Part shown: positions 25,460 through 39,150 of the stretch, piece by piece
Layout: each line of letters starts with the position of its first letter
How positions within the stretch are numbered: position 1 is the first letter of the stretch
DNA from: Tyto alba
Lineage: Eukaryota; Chordata; Aves; Strigiformes; Tytonidae
NCBI RefSeq assembly: GCF_018691265.1
Contig: NW_024881313.1
Coordinates: forward strand, 10,864,501-10,928,500
Reading direction: 5' to 3'
Length of the DNA stretch: 64,000 nt
The notes under the pieces: generated by a model
The model's input: the letters and a program-made list of their open reading frames with translations, nothing else
Database searches by the model: none
What the model was told of the DNA's origin: nothing
Program-made: the position numbers and the translations under genes

Positions 25460-28039
25460 GAGATTTCCTTGTGAAGAATCAGTTGGCACAATAAATAGAA
25501 TAAGGTGATACATATGTGCAAACCCAAGGTATCTGGGAATGCAATATTTGAATATTGAATCCAAATGTAATTGCTAGTACTAGCAACTATTATTACATTT
25601 AAATTTTCTTTCTATTTAAATGTATCTTTTTACTTCTTGCTGTTTGCCTCAAAACGTAATTACAGGGAAAAAATTGCATGTCCTCATAATGTGAATATTT
25701 TTATCTTAATTAGAGAGCTTTTATAACTAATTCTCACACTGTTTATTAAATTCACCTCATTTTACTGATTAAAGATGTTGGAAGAGCTGTTATGTGAAAT
25801 ATATCTGTATGTCATAAATCCATATGAACAGGTAGGATAAAACAGAAATGCTTTGTAAATGTTGAAGTATGTATACAGCTGACAGTGACTATTCATCTGA
25901 CCTTGTATGTTAGGTCATAGAATTGGTTCAAATTCAGAAGTCAAATACATGTAAGTTATTTTCAGAACTTACTGTAATTACAGCCTCAAAGATTAGTTAT
26001 ACCAAGAAAAGGCAATTCAACTGCAATAGTCAATTTTCATTGCTTTTAGAACTGGCTTCTTGCAGATCTGTGAGAGAAGAGCTAAAAATACAGACATTAT
26101 CTGTACCACAGTCATGGTGCATGAAACAGAAGGCTTCTGTATACACATAAAAGCATAGGAACTATTCTTGGTATACACAGATCTCCACCGCTTTTTGAGG
26201 ACATTAAACGCAGGAATTGTGTGTAGACAGCCATACTGATGCAGAATTTAGTTTTAAGTTCACCTGTATACTTCCAAATTTTAAGACCTCCAACACCCGA
26301 GGCTGAAATTAGCAGAAACAGGTACACTTGGCACCATTGACAAAAAGGGATAGTTTGAAAAAAAAAAAGTCAGAATTAGCCAACTAAAGTTTATAAACTA
26401 ATTTATGTTAGTATTCTTATGAACCAGTTTAACTCACTTAATTTGTAATGCAACATTTTAATTTCAGCAAGTCTTTCCTAGTAAAACAAAGGTCATTATA
26501 AAGTCATGCTTTCAACAGACTGATGGGATGGAAATGTAAAATGACCCTGTAAGGATTTTAACTAGCATGTGGTAAAGATATAGTTGGGGTCTAAAATGCA
26601 TTAATTCCAAGTGGAAGTGAAAATTAGTAATTCTTTAGTTAAATATTTCAGGTCCACGATTAACTCAGTTTCTAAATCTTCCATACTGGATGCTAAATGA
26701 ATACTGAGTCAAAGACAGAATTGTTGTTAACCCACCAGTAAGATGTTAATTGTTTTTACATGGACCACACCAATGATATCAATACAAAAAGAATGCAAAA
26801 TAAATATTTTAATGCTACAAGTTTTATTTAAACTTTAAAAAAAAAACCACGTAAAAAGTTTGTGCTTTTTTTTTTTTTTTTTTCCTCTAATGAAATGAGC
26901 TCTTTACATATAAATTATATTGTAATAACAGAGTTCCCTGGTGGAAAAGAGTTCCTTCTCCTGCTGGCAAAAATTAAAATAATCACAGATGGCTAATGAT
27001 CAAAAATACTGACTGACAGCTCTGAAGTACAAGGCATAGATAATATTCTCAGAGCTACAATTTATTTATACTCAGAACTGGCTTTAGGCACCCACAAAAT
27101 CTGTGTTCATGATGTCCTATTGTAAAAGAAATCTTTCAGCCACCACTGCAGTTTCTACTGCCAGGTTTTTTACTTAAGACTAAATTGTTCTCCATAATAA
27201 TTTCACCAATACACTTGTGCTTCAGTGTACCACTTATTTGAAACAATCTATAACTAGATGAATTTACTCAAACACATATACTCCATTATTTGTATTTGCA
27301 TTATACTTAAAATATGTATTTCAAGTTGTAAGAAATAGTGCATTATACTTGAGAATAAATATATTGCAGAAGTCAGTTAGTACAAAGAAAGTGTCCTGAA
27401 ACACATTTCTTTCTTATATTTGAACAATGGTGTACAAAGTGTCTTGTTTGTTTGGTAGTGTTCAAAAACATGTGAGGAGTTTGGCCTTGTTCCCACTTAT
27501 GTTAGTTTAAATGTTCAGTTGATTCAGTCAGGATGTAGATGACCTTGTAGGTAACTCTTGTTTTCTCAAATGTTTCTTTTTTATAATTTTATGGCTCCCT
27601 TGAAAAGTGTGCTAAACACTTCTTAGAGCATAAAACTATCTCCAATTTCAAAGCACTGTCTGTGTTGTAACCTTGTGATACTTATAACTTTTCAGTGCAC
27701 ATCCAACTTGCAGCATCATATGTTTTCTAAGAGAATGTCTACCCTTTTGAAGTATAATTTCTAGCTTCTGTAGTATAGACAAAAACTGGAGAGATATTCT
27801 AGACCTATTTAAAAGGCTTATTATGCAAGTTTTAAATATGTCCAGAAAATTACCATTGGGTATTAGTAGCATTTCCTATGAAAAATGATGTGGGAGTGGA
27901 TACGTAGAAATGTTTCTACTTCTTTGTCCATTTAACTTTCAGGTACAGATGAGATGATGGCAAAAAGGGCAAGGTGTCTTTGAACTTCACTATTGTTTTT
28001 TTTTTAAATTCAGCAACCAGAAAACATTAAAAAGAGGGA
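25460..28039. other. unique AT-rich non-coding DNA
   Basis: No gene seen. Poly-T tract at about 26869-26883. The minus-strand frames at 26112-26327 and 27648-27872 have no recognisable motif. Confidence 0.55.
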
Positions 28040-28215
28040 GAGTGAGAAAGCGATGTTACTTATGGAAAAGCTACATAAAATTACACATCTCACTGAACAC
28101 CAGAGAATCCAGAAGGAAGAAACCCTTAAATTCTAAAACTGCAGGAAAACCTACAGTCGGAATTTGCACTTGCTTAAACTCTGCAGTCCATTTCCACAAG
28201 CACCACAAACCAGGC
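28040..28215 (+). pseudogene. relic of a C2H2 zinc-finger array
   Basis: Translation across frames gives a decayed C2H2 pattern. First finger: Cys at 28054-28056, 'KSY' at 28066-28074, then after a shift in an A run 'THLTEHQRI' (28083-28109). This matches F-x5-L-x2-H-x3-H, with the last His changed to Gln. The linker follows as 'KKP' in place of 'GEKP' after a 2-base loss. The second finger reads 'KPLNSKTAGK' in one frame, where Ser and Ala occupy the C-x2-C positions before 'GK'. After another 1-base shift it continues 'KTYSRNLHLLK' (28146-28178), with the final His changed to Leu. Further linker-like traces are 'SEKA' at 28041-28052 and 'HKHHKP' near 28195-28212. At least three small indels, a stop at 28134-28136 and lost zinc ligands rule out function. 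The 'HQRI' and 'EKP' features are typical of tandem C2H2 zinc-finger proteins. The parent gene cannot be named. No other exon or poly-A tail is seen nearby. Confidence 0.7.
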
Positions 28216-28767
28216 TTCATTAATCACAGAGCTCTCCGAAATGCTTGTTTAATAAACCTTTGATTTAAAACTAAGCATGAGTTTTGGACACCAGCTAATC
28301 ATTTTTGTGATGACAGTAGTAGCCTTGCTTATACGATGAATAACCTCAGGCTGTAATATTGGTTCACATTCTTTGCGTTTAAATATCTGACTGGACCTCT
28401 GCTATATGAGCTGGAAGCTCTGGATATAAGGACTGCTGTTTATCAACACAGCTGCTGTTATGCCAGGACAATGTAAATTTTACAGTGGCAGGCATGGTGT
28501 TGGAGTAATAATTAGTGTAGGAACTTTTGCCCATGCAGACAGTATTATTGTAGATATATCGAGCTTCATCTTAAACAGGAATCATTTCAGTAAATATTAT
28601 TTTATCTAAACACAAGTTCAATTTATAAGTAATAGACAGTCTGTGACTTACTAGCATTCCAGCAGTCACAAAGCCTTCATCTACTAGCTAGCTTCATAGT
28701 GACTTCTTAGGGTGAAAGCCGGTATACTAAGTTACATTATACAACACAGAAGTAAGTCATCACAAAG

Positions 28768-28783
28768 AAAAAAAAAAAAAAAA

Positions 28784-28814
<31 letters not shown>
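28768..28814. repeat. poly-A followed by (GA)n
   Basis: An A run of about 25 bases runs directly into 11 GA units, giving an all-purine strand of 47 bases. Confidence 0.97.
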
Positions 28815-31800
28815 AATAATTGTTTTTCGATAAAAGAGATGTTAGTAGCTACAGGGGCTTCACAAAACAGCACTTTTAAAGAGCATGCATTCACTCTAGG
28901 CCTTCTGAAATTCAGTTACAGCTAAGTGAACTATCATAAGTAAACCATTTCACTGAACTGAACAACAATAAACCAAACGAGTAGAAGTACTAAAAGCATG
29001 CCTGAGGCAAAAGAAACTTTGGTGTTAATTTCCATTTCTTTCAAGTGCATTTGATGAATGATGTGACAAAAGAATCCTAATTAAAGTCGAAATCCTGAAT
29101 ACTAAATAAATTAGAAGTGCCACTACATTCATCTTCTACAATGATAATACTGCCACTTCTGCTTCTTCTCTGTGCCCCTTTGCTTACATCTGTGGCAGTA
29201 ACTCAGCAAAGGGCACTGCCAGCACAGATGGGGGAATGGATACTGTTCCCCCAAATAGAGAGATAATAGGATAGGCTGCTTTGTTTCCCTTCACTGCCTT
29301 CAATTTACAGAAAGAAAGCCTATCAGGAGCATTCAAAGTATTTTTAGTTTATTTATTTTTCCTCTTAAATGACTTAAAACTTGACAAGAAACACTGAACT
29401 TTCTGGCCTTTAGTAGCACCAGACAATTTATTGTGTTTATGGCCATTAATTTTTTATTTCTTTTATTACTGGAGAATCATTAAGTACATATATACATGGG
29501 CTAATATATAATCCTAATGGGTTGGAAAGCAACACCGAAAGGATGAAATTCTATACCTTGTGTCACACAAGCCAGGCAAGACAATCACAAATGATCTTAA
29601 AATCTATGAATCTTTCAAGGAGCTGCCCCATTCAATAAGCAGACTGAAACATGAATTATGACTCCCAAGAGACATCCTTTCCCTGCTCCCCTTTTGTTCC
29701 AGGGAGCAACTCTGAAATACTTTAGGAGAAGTTTATATCCCCAGTGTGCCCAAGCAGTAGGCTTGTCTTTTTCCATTCTCTTTCCACTCCTTACAGAAAG
29801 AGGGCTGGCAGAGGAGGCAGCCCTTCTATTCCCACCACAACTACACTCAAAATCTGCCAATGCAAACAAAAGTGATGCCTCAGTGTCTCCAGGTCCCACT
29901 TGTACTAAGATCTGTGAGAAGTCCTAGAAACAGGCTGTAGTCAATCAAGAACTCAAAGAGAGCCCTGTAGTCCAATGTCACAACTTTGTCAGTGACTAAT
30001 AGTAATTGCCTGTTAGAAAAAGTGTAAAAACATGGCAAGCATGTAATGATATCTCTCCAAATTATTCTCCTAGATCATAGTGATTCATAGAAAGTAATGA
30101 TTTTTCATAGAAAGTTCATGCCTTTATATTTAATGGCCCATGATGTATTGCACAATACATAGAACACATGACTTGTCTGACATGGTAGAATGCTCCAACC
30201 CTACAATAGCACAGAACACAAAACAGAGTATCTTCTTTAATCTTCTCGCAGTGATACAACACTTCTTGGCTCTTTTTAAACAATGTGGTTTCTTTGTATT
30301 CTCTAAATGACAAAAGAGCCAGAACTTCTCTGTCCTTCACCCTTTTCATCTGAGGTTTTAAACAAGTTTTCAGATTTGTTCTATGATTTTTTTTTTCAAA
30401 GGAAATGAAAGAGAGAATTATCTTAATGAAGAAGATAGATCACTTGCTTATATCTGTCTGATATATTTAAAGATCTGATTTTACTCCTAACCTAGATAGT
30501 GAAATGGTAATGGGCTACAGTTTTTAAAGTACTGCAAGTAAAACCGCAGCTTGTGTACACCCGGTATATAATTTTCAGAATTCTTGTCAACCTGTGAATT
30601 TTGTAGTCCTAATTTTCTCCTATGAATTTTGGCCAGAGTTTTTAGAAGGGAAATTTCTTGATCCTAACTGTAATAATGATAATTTCAGTGATCATAGTGG
30701 GTGGTTGGGCTGATTATTCTATATAAGTAGTTATATATAGATTTAATAAGTTGCCTAAGTAGGAAGGACACGCTGAGACACAGATTGTGTCATATTATTT
30801 ATTGAAGTGCCTATCTTACACATGCAAAATTGAATATTTACAGCACCAACTGTTAAATTTTAATTTTGCATTCAGCTACTAACAGTGAAATATTTTATTT
30901 CAATTTCACTCAGAAAAAAAAAATTTTCACCTCATCTTTAAAAATGCCCAAGAAGAGAACTAATTATCTTACTACTTCTCTCTCACATAAACACCCTGTG
31001 ATACAGGCATGTAACCTGCATTTTCCTGTATGCTTAAAAAATACTTACAATCTAGTATCAGGCTTCCATTTTTTCCTTTTTTTTTTTTTTTTAATGACTT
31101 CATATTTATGTCTAGTGGAGTTGGTTATGGAAGAATAAAATAAGCAGGAGACATTTGAAAATAAATGTTCGACACTTGTGAACTCAGTAATTCAGGTACA
31201 TGCTTTGTAACAAGAAGGTAAACAGAAGCAAGGAGGATTTCTTAAAGCAAATATAAGAGAGGAAGATGAAGATTTAACTTACCTTTTTTAATATGGTGTC
31301 GTACGGTACACTACATAGCTTAATGAAGCCACTGCAAGCTTCTTTTTCTCAGGTCTAGATTAGATTGTATTTGGTCTTCACCATCCCTTTGACTTCATTA
31401 TCACTGACCTTGATCCTTTCTGCCACTGTCTGCTGTGATCCCTGGGGATTAAGTTCCCAAAGGTTATCAACTTACACACATGTATATGAGTTGCCATCTC
31501 TGGATTCTTAATAAGTGATTATCAAAGCACTTTTGCACAATACACCTTGCCTTTTTGGCAGAACAAGTGCCCTTTTTTAACCCAATGTTCAGCTACTCTA
31601 CTTTGGGGTATGTGTCAACCAGCATGATACAATCTTGTCAGTAATGACCCAGTTGGTAGCGCTCAGAACCGTTGACTAAAAAGACAGAGAAAGTTTTTCC
31701 AGCTTCCTGTGCTGTTTTTTTTTTTTTTCTTCTTCTTCCTGGGACTAGTGAAAAATACAGCACAAAGCATTGTTATAAGGAGAAATCTAGATTTGACTGT

Positions 31801-32336
31801 TAAGTTCAAAGGAAATTATCCTCTTCAAGAGCTAGAGAAGAAAAAGGTATTCTGGTCAATGCTTTCAAAGTTACAAATGATCTGAAATGAATTGTAGAGT
31901 TACTATTTAGTCAAAAATATATAATTTTAAAAAATTATACCTATAGTCTCTGTTCTGAGATTTACGTATCCTATAAACATATATATAAGGGGTTTTTTAA
32001 CCTTGTTCTTTTAAAACCTTTTGTTAATTTTGAAGGTTAGGAAGTGTATTTGCAGGCTGGTAGTTTTGCCAAAGACTCAGTTAAAATTATCTTTGGGGTG
32101 TTTTTGTTTGTTTGTTTGAAGTTTATAAACTCCCCTCTCTTCAGTGGTTTTACTGAAAGATAGTTGACTTGAACTACTGAATTCATGTTTAGATCACTGC
32201 TGGTAAAGACCAGATTGTGTACAAATAGTGACATTGAATGTTGATCGAGTTTAAAATGCAAGGTTAACTGAACACCATAATTTGTTAAATTTGTTGCGTG
32301 CACCAAAAAGTTAATAATTGTTTGCTTAAGACAGTT

Positions 32337-32425
32337 TCTTTTGTTTCGGTTTTTTTTTGTTGTTTTTTTTTTTGTTTGTTCGTTTGTTTTTGTTTGGTTT
32401 GTTTTTTTTTTTTTTTTTTTTTCAG
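32337..32425 (+). repeat. long T-rich tract ending in CAG
   Basis: About 85 bases of T with scattered G and a single C, ending 'ttttcag' before 'gtgac'. It looks like an exceptionally long polypyrimidine tract plus 3' splice site, but no exon follows. It also creates the longest open frame in the window (minus, 32037-32471, 144 codons), which is lysine-, asparagine- and threonine-rich and spurious. Confidence 0.85.
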
Positions 32426-34947
32426 GTGACAGTCTCAGAGACATAGAGGAGCATCTTTTGTTACCAGACAATGTTTTCTGGAGCTATACTGTGTATAGTC
32501 ACCATAAGATAAATCTGTAATGTACTGGACAGGGTAAACTGTTCCTGTTGTGTAATCATTCCCTATCCCTCTAAAGGCTTATAACTTCTTTTATCACAAG
32601 GGGAAATTTGGATCTTTTATCAACTAGCTCAACAAAGCAATCCATTTAAATAATGTGTCTGAAACTGTAGTCTATGGAGATAATCAGTAGCTTATTAACC
32701 TTAATCATAACAACACATTATCACTATTTGGTTTCATGTTGACTAATTTGCAGAACAATGGGGAAGAGCACACTCAGCACGTAAGACTGTTTCTAGTTCT
32801 TGGCACTGCATAAATACAGTGACCCTCACTTGAAATGTCAGAGACTTAAGAAAAAGCTGTATCATATGATGAAGGAAGAGAGTCAGGGAAAAGAGGATCA
32901 TGTAATCAGAGAGTTAGTTAAAAAGTAAACACTTGTTAAACCACTGGACAAAGTGAGATCATCATCAAACAGATACCTAGAGCACAGAATAAAGGTCAGT
33001 TACCTTTTATCGTGTTTGTGTAGCTTCAGTTAAACTAACAAGCAGCAGCATGTGCTTAAGGTCATAGTTAAACACTTTTGCCTTGATAAATGAGCTGTGT
33101 ATTCAGTGCTTCCCTTTCAAGAGCATGGCCATATTGGAACTCTGATCTACAAGGAAAAGACAGACATCAGAAAAGGAAGCAATTTACTTGGGGACAGAAA
33201 TCAGTCATTTCAGATGGAAGAAGGAAATAATAATAAGTCAAATAATAAAAGAATAATAAGTCAAAACATCCAAAATACAGTGGATAAACCTCAAAAATAA
33301 AATGTTTTACTTTAATTTTGGGGAGTGAATGTGCAGAATTTTTTTTTCTCCAGATTTATCAAAATCACTAAAAATGCTTTGCCTTGAATTATTTAAATGT
33401 TAAAGGTACATTTCCTCATACCTGCAAACTTCTCACGGAAATTTTACTGATCCTGATGAACTTACTATTTCATATGAATGCCACAGATAAACCTACTACT
33501 CGGGAAGAAATATGGCCACAAACCTTATGAGAGATTTAGATGGCATGGACTCTCTACTGAAAGGATTGAAGGTGGATGAACAAACTGCACCTTCTAAGAC
33601 AATGTACCATGTTATATAACAATTCCATGGAATTAATTTGAAAAAGGAAATTTTAGGGGAATTAAAATAATTAATTTCTTAGATAATGTAGGGCCGTAAC
33701 TTTTTCAGTGGGAAAAAGTGAATAGCAGGAAAACTGAAGCATACATCTGAATAATATTCCAAAATAAAAAATTGAAGAAGTTTTAGGTTCTGTATCATGA
33801 AAACAACTTTCCTACAACTGTTAACAAAGTAAAATTCAGGTGACACCTCAAAATTTATTAGAACCAATTCTGCTACAATAAACTGGGAAATCTGAACTAC
33901 TCAAACTTTTACCTTTTCACTGAATTATACTATGCCACTATATGTCTTTAAGTGCATACTGCAGCTTAATGGTTATTGAGTCACAGGATAGCAACAGTTT
34001 CCTTGCATGATTTGCACTTCACAGAAAAATGTTTGAATTTCAATTGGCCAGAATGTTCACACAGAATAAGATTCTGCTACAGGGTAAACTTTTTATGTAG
34101 CTGTTTCCCTGATGAAGAGAATGGTAACAATATGTTTATGCTTTGATAAGAGTTCAAAAACTGTTTGTTATAAATCACAGTAGAAAAGTGAATACCACTA
34201 ACACAGTGATAGTGCTGCTGCAGTCACGAGGGCTAAAAGACAAACAGCAGCAGCAAGGCTTAATATATCAAAAAAATTTTATAAAAAATAGAAGCAGCAC
34301 ATTTTCTTCCTTTATAACACAGGGTTTGCTCTTCTTTTTCTTCTTTGTTTTTCTCAATATTGAACCAGAATAACAAAACATAGGAAAATTTCTTAAAATA
34401 TCAAATCAGTTTGAAATGCTGCAGTCCGCGTTCTGATATCAGAAGAGTTGGCACAGAGCATAAAGATTTTGTAATGGAAGGATTAAAGGAGGAGGAAGTA
34501 AAACAGAATGAGAGGTAAGCATACTGTGAAACTAGGAGCAGTAACTGAGACTGAAGAAAAAGGTCAAATCTGAGGATGCTGGGTAACTAACTGTAAAGTT
34601 AAAATGAAGCCTCAGCCAATTATTCTTGACCAAAACCAAAACAGCAAGGTTTTGGAGCAAGAGAATTACTTCAGCGAGACCTCATTATTTCAATGGTACA
34701 GATTCATAATTCTGTAAATGAAATTATTGCCATTTTATCTCATAAATGGTGCAGTTAATAAGGCCTCTGCAAAACAAAACTCCTCCACGTTTTCCTGCTA
34801 GCATCAAAGCTCTCTGAGAGAGTAACACTGCTTTCTTTCTTCATGTCAGTGCCCTATCAGTCCTAGACCACAACTGTGATATTGTAGTAAAGTATCTGGT
34901 AAAGATCTGCGGTGATTTGGGTTCTAAACCTTCTAGGGACTAGACAG

Positions 34948-34994
34948 AAAAACAAACAAACAAACAAAAAACAAACAAACAAACAAACAAAAAA
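34948..34994. repeat. (AAAC)n microsatellite
   Basis: AAAC tetranucleotides with one A insertion in the middle. Confidence 0.95.
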
Positions 34995-37900
34995 CCCCCA
35001 GCAATTCACACAGGCCACAGGATAAGATTGAGACAGAAATGTCTCACATGTACTGTACATGAAAAGACTACGATCTCACAACAAATTTTAGCTTATCCTG
35101 GATATATAGTCTTACAGATTCAGGGCTCTGGAAACAAATATCTGTCTACATTTATGTATTTTTATCTTCAAAATGTTTAGTGATACTACTTAGAAATAAA
35201 CACTGATTCACATTATCTAAAACTGAATCTTCTTCATTTCAAAGCAGTGGTGAAATCTGCAATTCATTTTATAAGGCTGTAGAATTTGAATTTTACTGAA
35301 ATGAAGTGTGCTGTGAGCAGATTCCACTGTTAATGTACGTATGTTGATCTGATCTGAAATAATGCAGAAAATGTATCTGCTTATGCATTACTCTAGGCAA
35401 ATATAGCCTATAAACTTAAGCGACTATTTGAGATTATATCTAAATGGCAAGCAGCAAGTATAAAGACTGGAATTAACTTTCTGGGTGTTATTTGGTATCT
35501 AACAGTGACAAACTATGAAAACATTTAAGTGTGAAAAAAAAAAGGTGACCTCACTCCTTATCCTCTTGCCTGACTCTCAGTCCTTCATCGTGCATTTTGC
35601 TTATGCAGTTGGACAATAGCAGTTCATGATAAAATTGCAACATGTCTTCACTTAATAAAGAAATTATGTTTTTATTCAGTGTTTATGTTGATATCTTAAG
35701 TATCATGCACACCACTATGTAGTAACAAGACCAAATGCACTTTGGCTTAGTTTCATTATAAAAATTAGAAGGTGTTGATTTTATTACCATTCTGGCAATA
35801 TATTTGAAAGCATGTTAATGAGTATTAATGTGTTATGCTTAGCCAAAAGAATTCCTGAAGTCAGAGTGATATTTTATGTGCTTTAAAGCATTTGTAGTAA
35901 GGAGCTGAATACATATTTTGGTAAGTATTTTATAGCCTGTTAGCCAATAGTTTGATACAATTGAAAACTCTACCTACTGTACACACAGATATCATGTTGT
36001 ATTTTGGTAAAATAGTAAAGCTGATGACAAAAGTAACTGAATTCCAATGAAATCTATCAAGAACATCCAGACAAAACCAGAAACAATTATATTATTCAGC
36101 TGAAGAATTTTCCAATTGTCAAGATAAACATTCTTGAATTTTTATTTGCATTATTTTAAGAAGTCCCAACCAGTCTGAACAATTAATTACATGGAAATCA
36201 CTATGAAACTTTTTATGTTTCCTTTAACAGAATGTTTTACATTTTTTTCCTAACAATTCAATCCCATAAGAGATGGAATTCATCAAGGAATTAGATGAGA
36301 AATGGAAGCTTCTGTTTCAGAAAACAGAATGGCAGCTAGACAACAGAAAACAGATGCCAATTATTTGCCAATGTCTGCAGTAGAACAAAACATTTTATGA
36401 CATTTACTTTGCCTTAGCAAAGCTGCTGTTGATGTCGGAGAACTACCAGTGAGCAGGTTCTGAAAGAAGGCTCTATATGATCTAGGGTTGCAAATAATTT
36501 CTTATACTTTTGTAAAGATGACAAGATGGAAAATACATAGTATTTTGTAGACAGTAGCAATAAAGTTATCTACATCAGCACAATCTGGAATAATACTGTT
36601 TTACACTGTAAAACCAGACTTGCTTAATAAATTAAGTGAAAACAAAATTTGTACTCCTTGGACTTAGTAGCCACATAATAGTATTTATTTTGTCACACGT
36701 TGAACAGGTTAGAATTCAAGCTATGCAATAGAAAATAAAACCAAACTTTTGTCGCTATATTAGCTATCTTTAATTGACCTGATTAAGTATTTGTAAGGTA
36801 GGCTAGCCTTCAGAGTGTGCCATCTAAGGAATACAGGAGTTGGTGCCACTCTGCTTACTTTTAACAGACCAACCTGACACAGTATTTATTAATGGTAAAT
36901 ATTAAGTCAGGCCAACAGCAATTAAATCTCTTAAACTAGGCTGACACTCAGAACTTCTATTTAGATTATGTAACAACATTTTTTTATCTAGCAAACACTT
37001 TAATTAGACGGTTACACTGACCAAGTGTGGCATATTGTTTGTGGTATACCTTATTTTATCAGCATGAACTGTACAGACAAAATGCTTTCTGGAGATGGAA
37101 GCTGTATTTCTATTAGGAAACTATGCCTGTACCATTATGCCAGCCAGACCTTTCTAACACTGACTAGGTCTTGGATTAAGGGCAAAGAATGTCCACCCAA
37201 AGGAGTATTCCTTGAAGATCAATGCTGACAGTGGGAGGGAACGCAGTTGACTTGTTACTTTTTGCACAGGGCTATGTATACTACAGGCAAATGCATAAGA
37301 ATTAATGAGAAAAAAAAATGCTCTATTTGTTTACATCAACTTTTTAAAAGAATTACAGATCATATTAGTGTAATTTCATACAGGGAACATCTGCTACCTG
37401 TGACAAAACTGCAATATCTCATATGCTCCCTTGACTGGAGAGCTCATTACAATAGTGCAATCAGTGGAGGTTCAGGCGTTGTTCAATAATGGTCAAGAGG
37501 TTACATGTAGCCTACCAAACACTATACTTCACAACAATCCTCCTAGGCCTGACTCGTAAAAGAGATGTCTGTAAAGGCCTTTCTAACCACATTGTCCATG
37601 TCTTCAGCTCAACTTGTAGTTTTGGAGTCTCTTTTTGCAGTGGGCCCATCAGCACTCTGTCAATGACTACCTCCTACATGTGTGCAGCTTCAGCTCATTT
37701 TCCTCTTTCCACTCTTCTTTCTACAATAATGACTTCGAAGTATTATGATATCCCAAGTATACCATACCTCAACCACCTCTCTAGAAGATGATAAGAATAA
37801 ATCACCAAGTCTCATTCAAGAAACTATTAGTAGAAAGTCTGGTACTCACATTAACAGTTATTGTTTTAGTGGCTGCATTTCAGAGAGGTGGAGGGGAAAT

Positions 37901-38084
37901 AAGTGCTTATGAGATTTTAACATGGCTTTCTCAGGGACAGTATACATTATGAAAGGACTCATGACACAGAGAACAAAATAGCAGTGACCAAAGCAGCTCC
38001 AGGATGACATCATTGCAGCACAGTGTCCAAATTCCATTAGTCACTATTTCACAGGGTTAAATTATTCTGCAGTTTTAATTCACG

Positions 38085-38131
38085 TTTGGGTTTTTTTGTT
38101 ATTTTTTTGGTGTTTTGTTTTTTTTTTTTTA
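38085..38131. repeat. T-rich low-complexity tract
   Basis: T runs separated by single G or A bases. Confidence 0.9.
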
Positions 38132-38574
38132 CATGGCAACAAATATCTGCAAAATATACTTTCTGGCGTTTTTTTCTCTCTGAACTTACTTGCTCTCCCA
38201 TGAAAATAATGATCTTCACAGATATTTTCATTAATGTTTTCTAGAAAGATAAATTATAAACTGAATAATACTGATTTTTTTTTTGTCAAAAAAAGATTCA
38301 CTTAAGCATGTTGAGCATGTTGAGCTATGACTTTAGTAAGAACAGAACTTTTTGAGAAAAAAAAAAATATAAAAAGTTTGCTTTTCTACTAGTCAGGAAT
38401 TCAGATTATAAAGAATCATCCTTCAATGAGTACATTTCTTGCAGGCTAAGCAAGGGCTAAGCAGGACTGAACTCATCCTCCCTGGATGATGATGAACCAG
38501 CATGTTAAGGAAGAGAGGCTGAGAAGTGGAGGAAGACAGGGAATATACTGTACTTCTATGGCCCAATAGTACAA

Positions 38575-38632
38575 CTTTTACTCCTGTGAATAGTTCCACT
38601 GATTTCAGGTGAATAGTCCTGCAGGATTAAGC
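38575..38632. repeat. ancient interspersed-repeat trace
   Basis: 'gtgaatagttccactgattt' continuing 'caggtgaatagtcctgcagg' resembles a common old amniote repeat motif ('gagtagtcccattgacttca' followed by 'atgggactactc... gcaggat'). Only about 55 bp are recognisable and I cannot name the family. Confidence 0.4.
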
Positions 38633-39082
38633 CACTGACGATTAATAAATGTTTGAAAACAAGGCCAAACCCCCAGTCTTATTTTAAGTCTCAAAGACAG
38701 GTTAGTTTCTATCTAACCTAATAGATCAGAACCTTGACTTGCTCATTAGCTGAGAACCTCTGCCCTCTTTATTAGGCCCAATTCTCTCAGATGAACTGTC
38801 AGATGGAAACTGCTGCAACTGTACACAGGACAAATTCCATGTCATTAATGGAACAGGTGTTTAATGATTTTGGATGCATCAAGTTTACTCAGTTTCTTAA
38901 AAGGTCTCTTCTCCTACATAATAGTGGCTGTGACACCAAGGATCATTTGCAGAAAAGGTTGGCACTTCCCAGTCCATCAAATCATCAGCATTATGTGCTC
39001 ACATGATGAATTTATTCAGGGAGTTTGTATTAGTTTCTTAAAAGACTGTTTAGGTTTGCTATTAATAATACTGATGAGCCAG

Positions 39083-39150
39083 TAATTCAGCCTCCACTGA
39101 GATCAGTGGGAGCTTTAACTAAGGCCCACAAAGAATTTAGGATTTGGCTC
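39083..39150. repeat. ancient interspersed-repeat trace
   Basis: 'ctccactgagatcagtggga' followed by 'gctttaactaaggccc' and 'atttaggatttggctca' matches the old amniote motif 'ccactgacttcaatgggag... ttt... ggatttggccc'. Family not assigned. Confidence 0.4.

Larger units (their letters stand above)
28216..38574. other. unique AT-rich non-coding DNA with simple repeats
   Basis: No gene recognised. The 29.6-29.9 kb part is slightly richer in GC and carries long open frames on both strands (plus 29658-29927, minus 29615-29899), neither with a known motif. A 14-bp direct repeat 'aataataagtcaaa' occurs at 33229-33242 and 33252-33265. Simple repeats inside this block are listed separately. Confidence 0.5.

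Noticed and set aside
32037..32471. 144-codon minus-strand frame, the longest in the window
   Set aside because: Its open length comes from the T-rich tract. The product is low-complexity Lys/Thr/Asn with no domain.
37489..37791. 100-codon plus-strand frame
   Set aside because: No recognisable domain or signal. Ser/Thr/Leu-rich chance composition.
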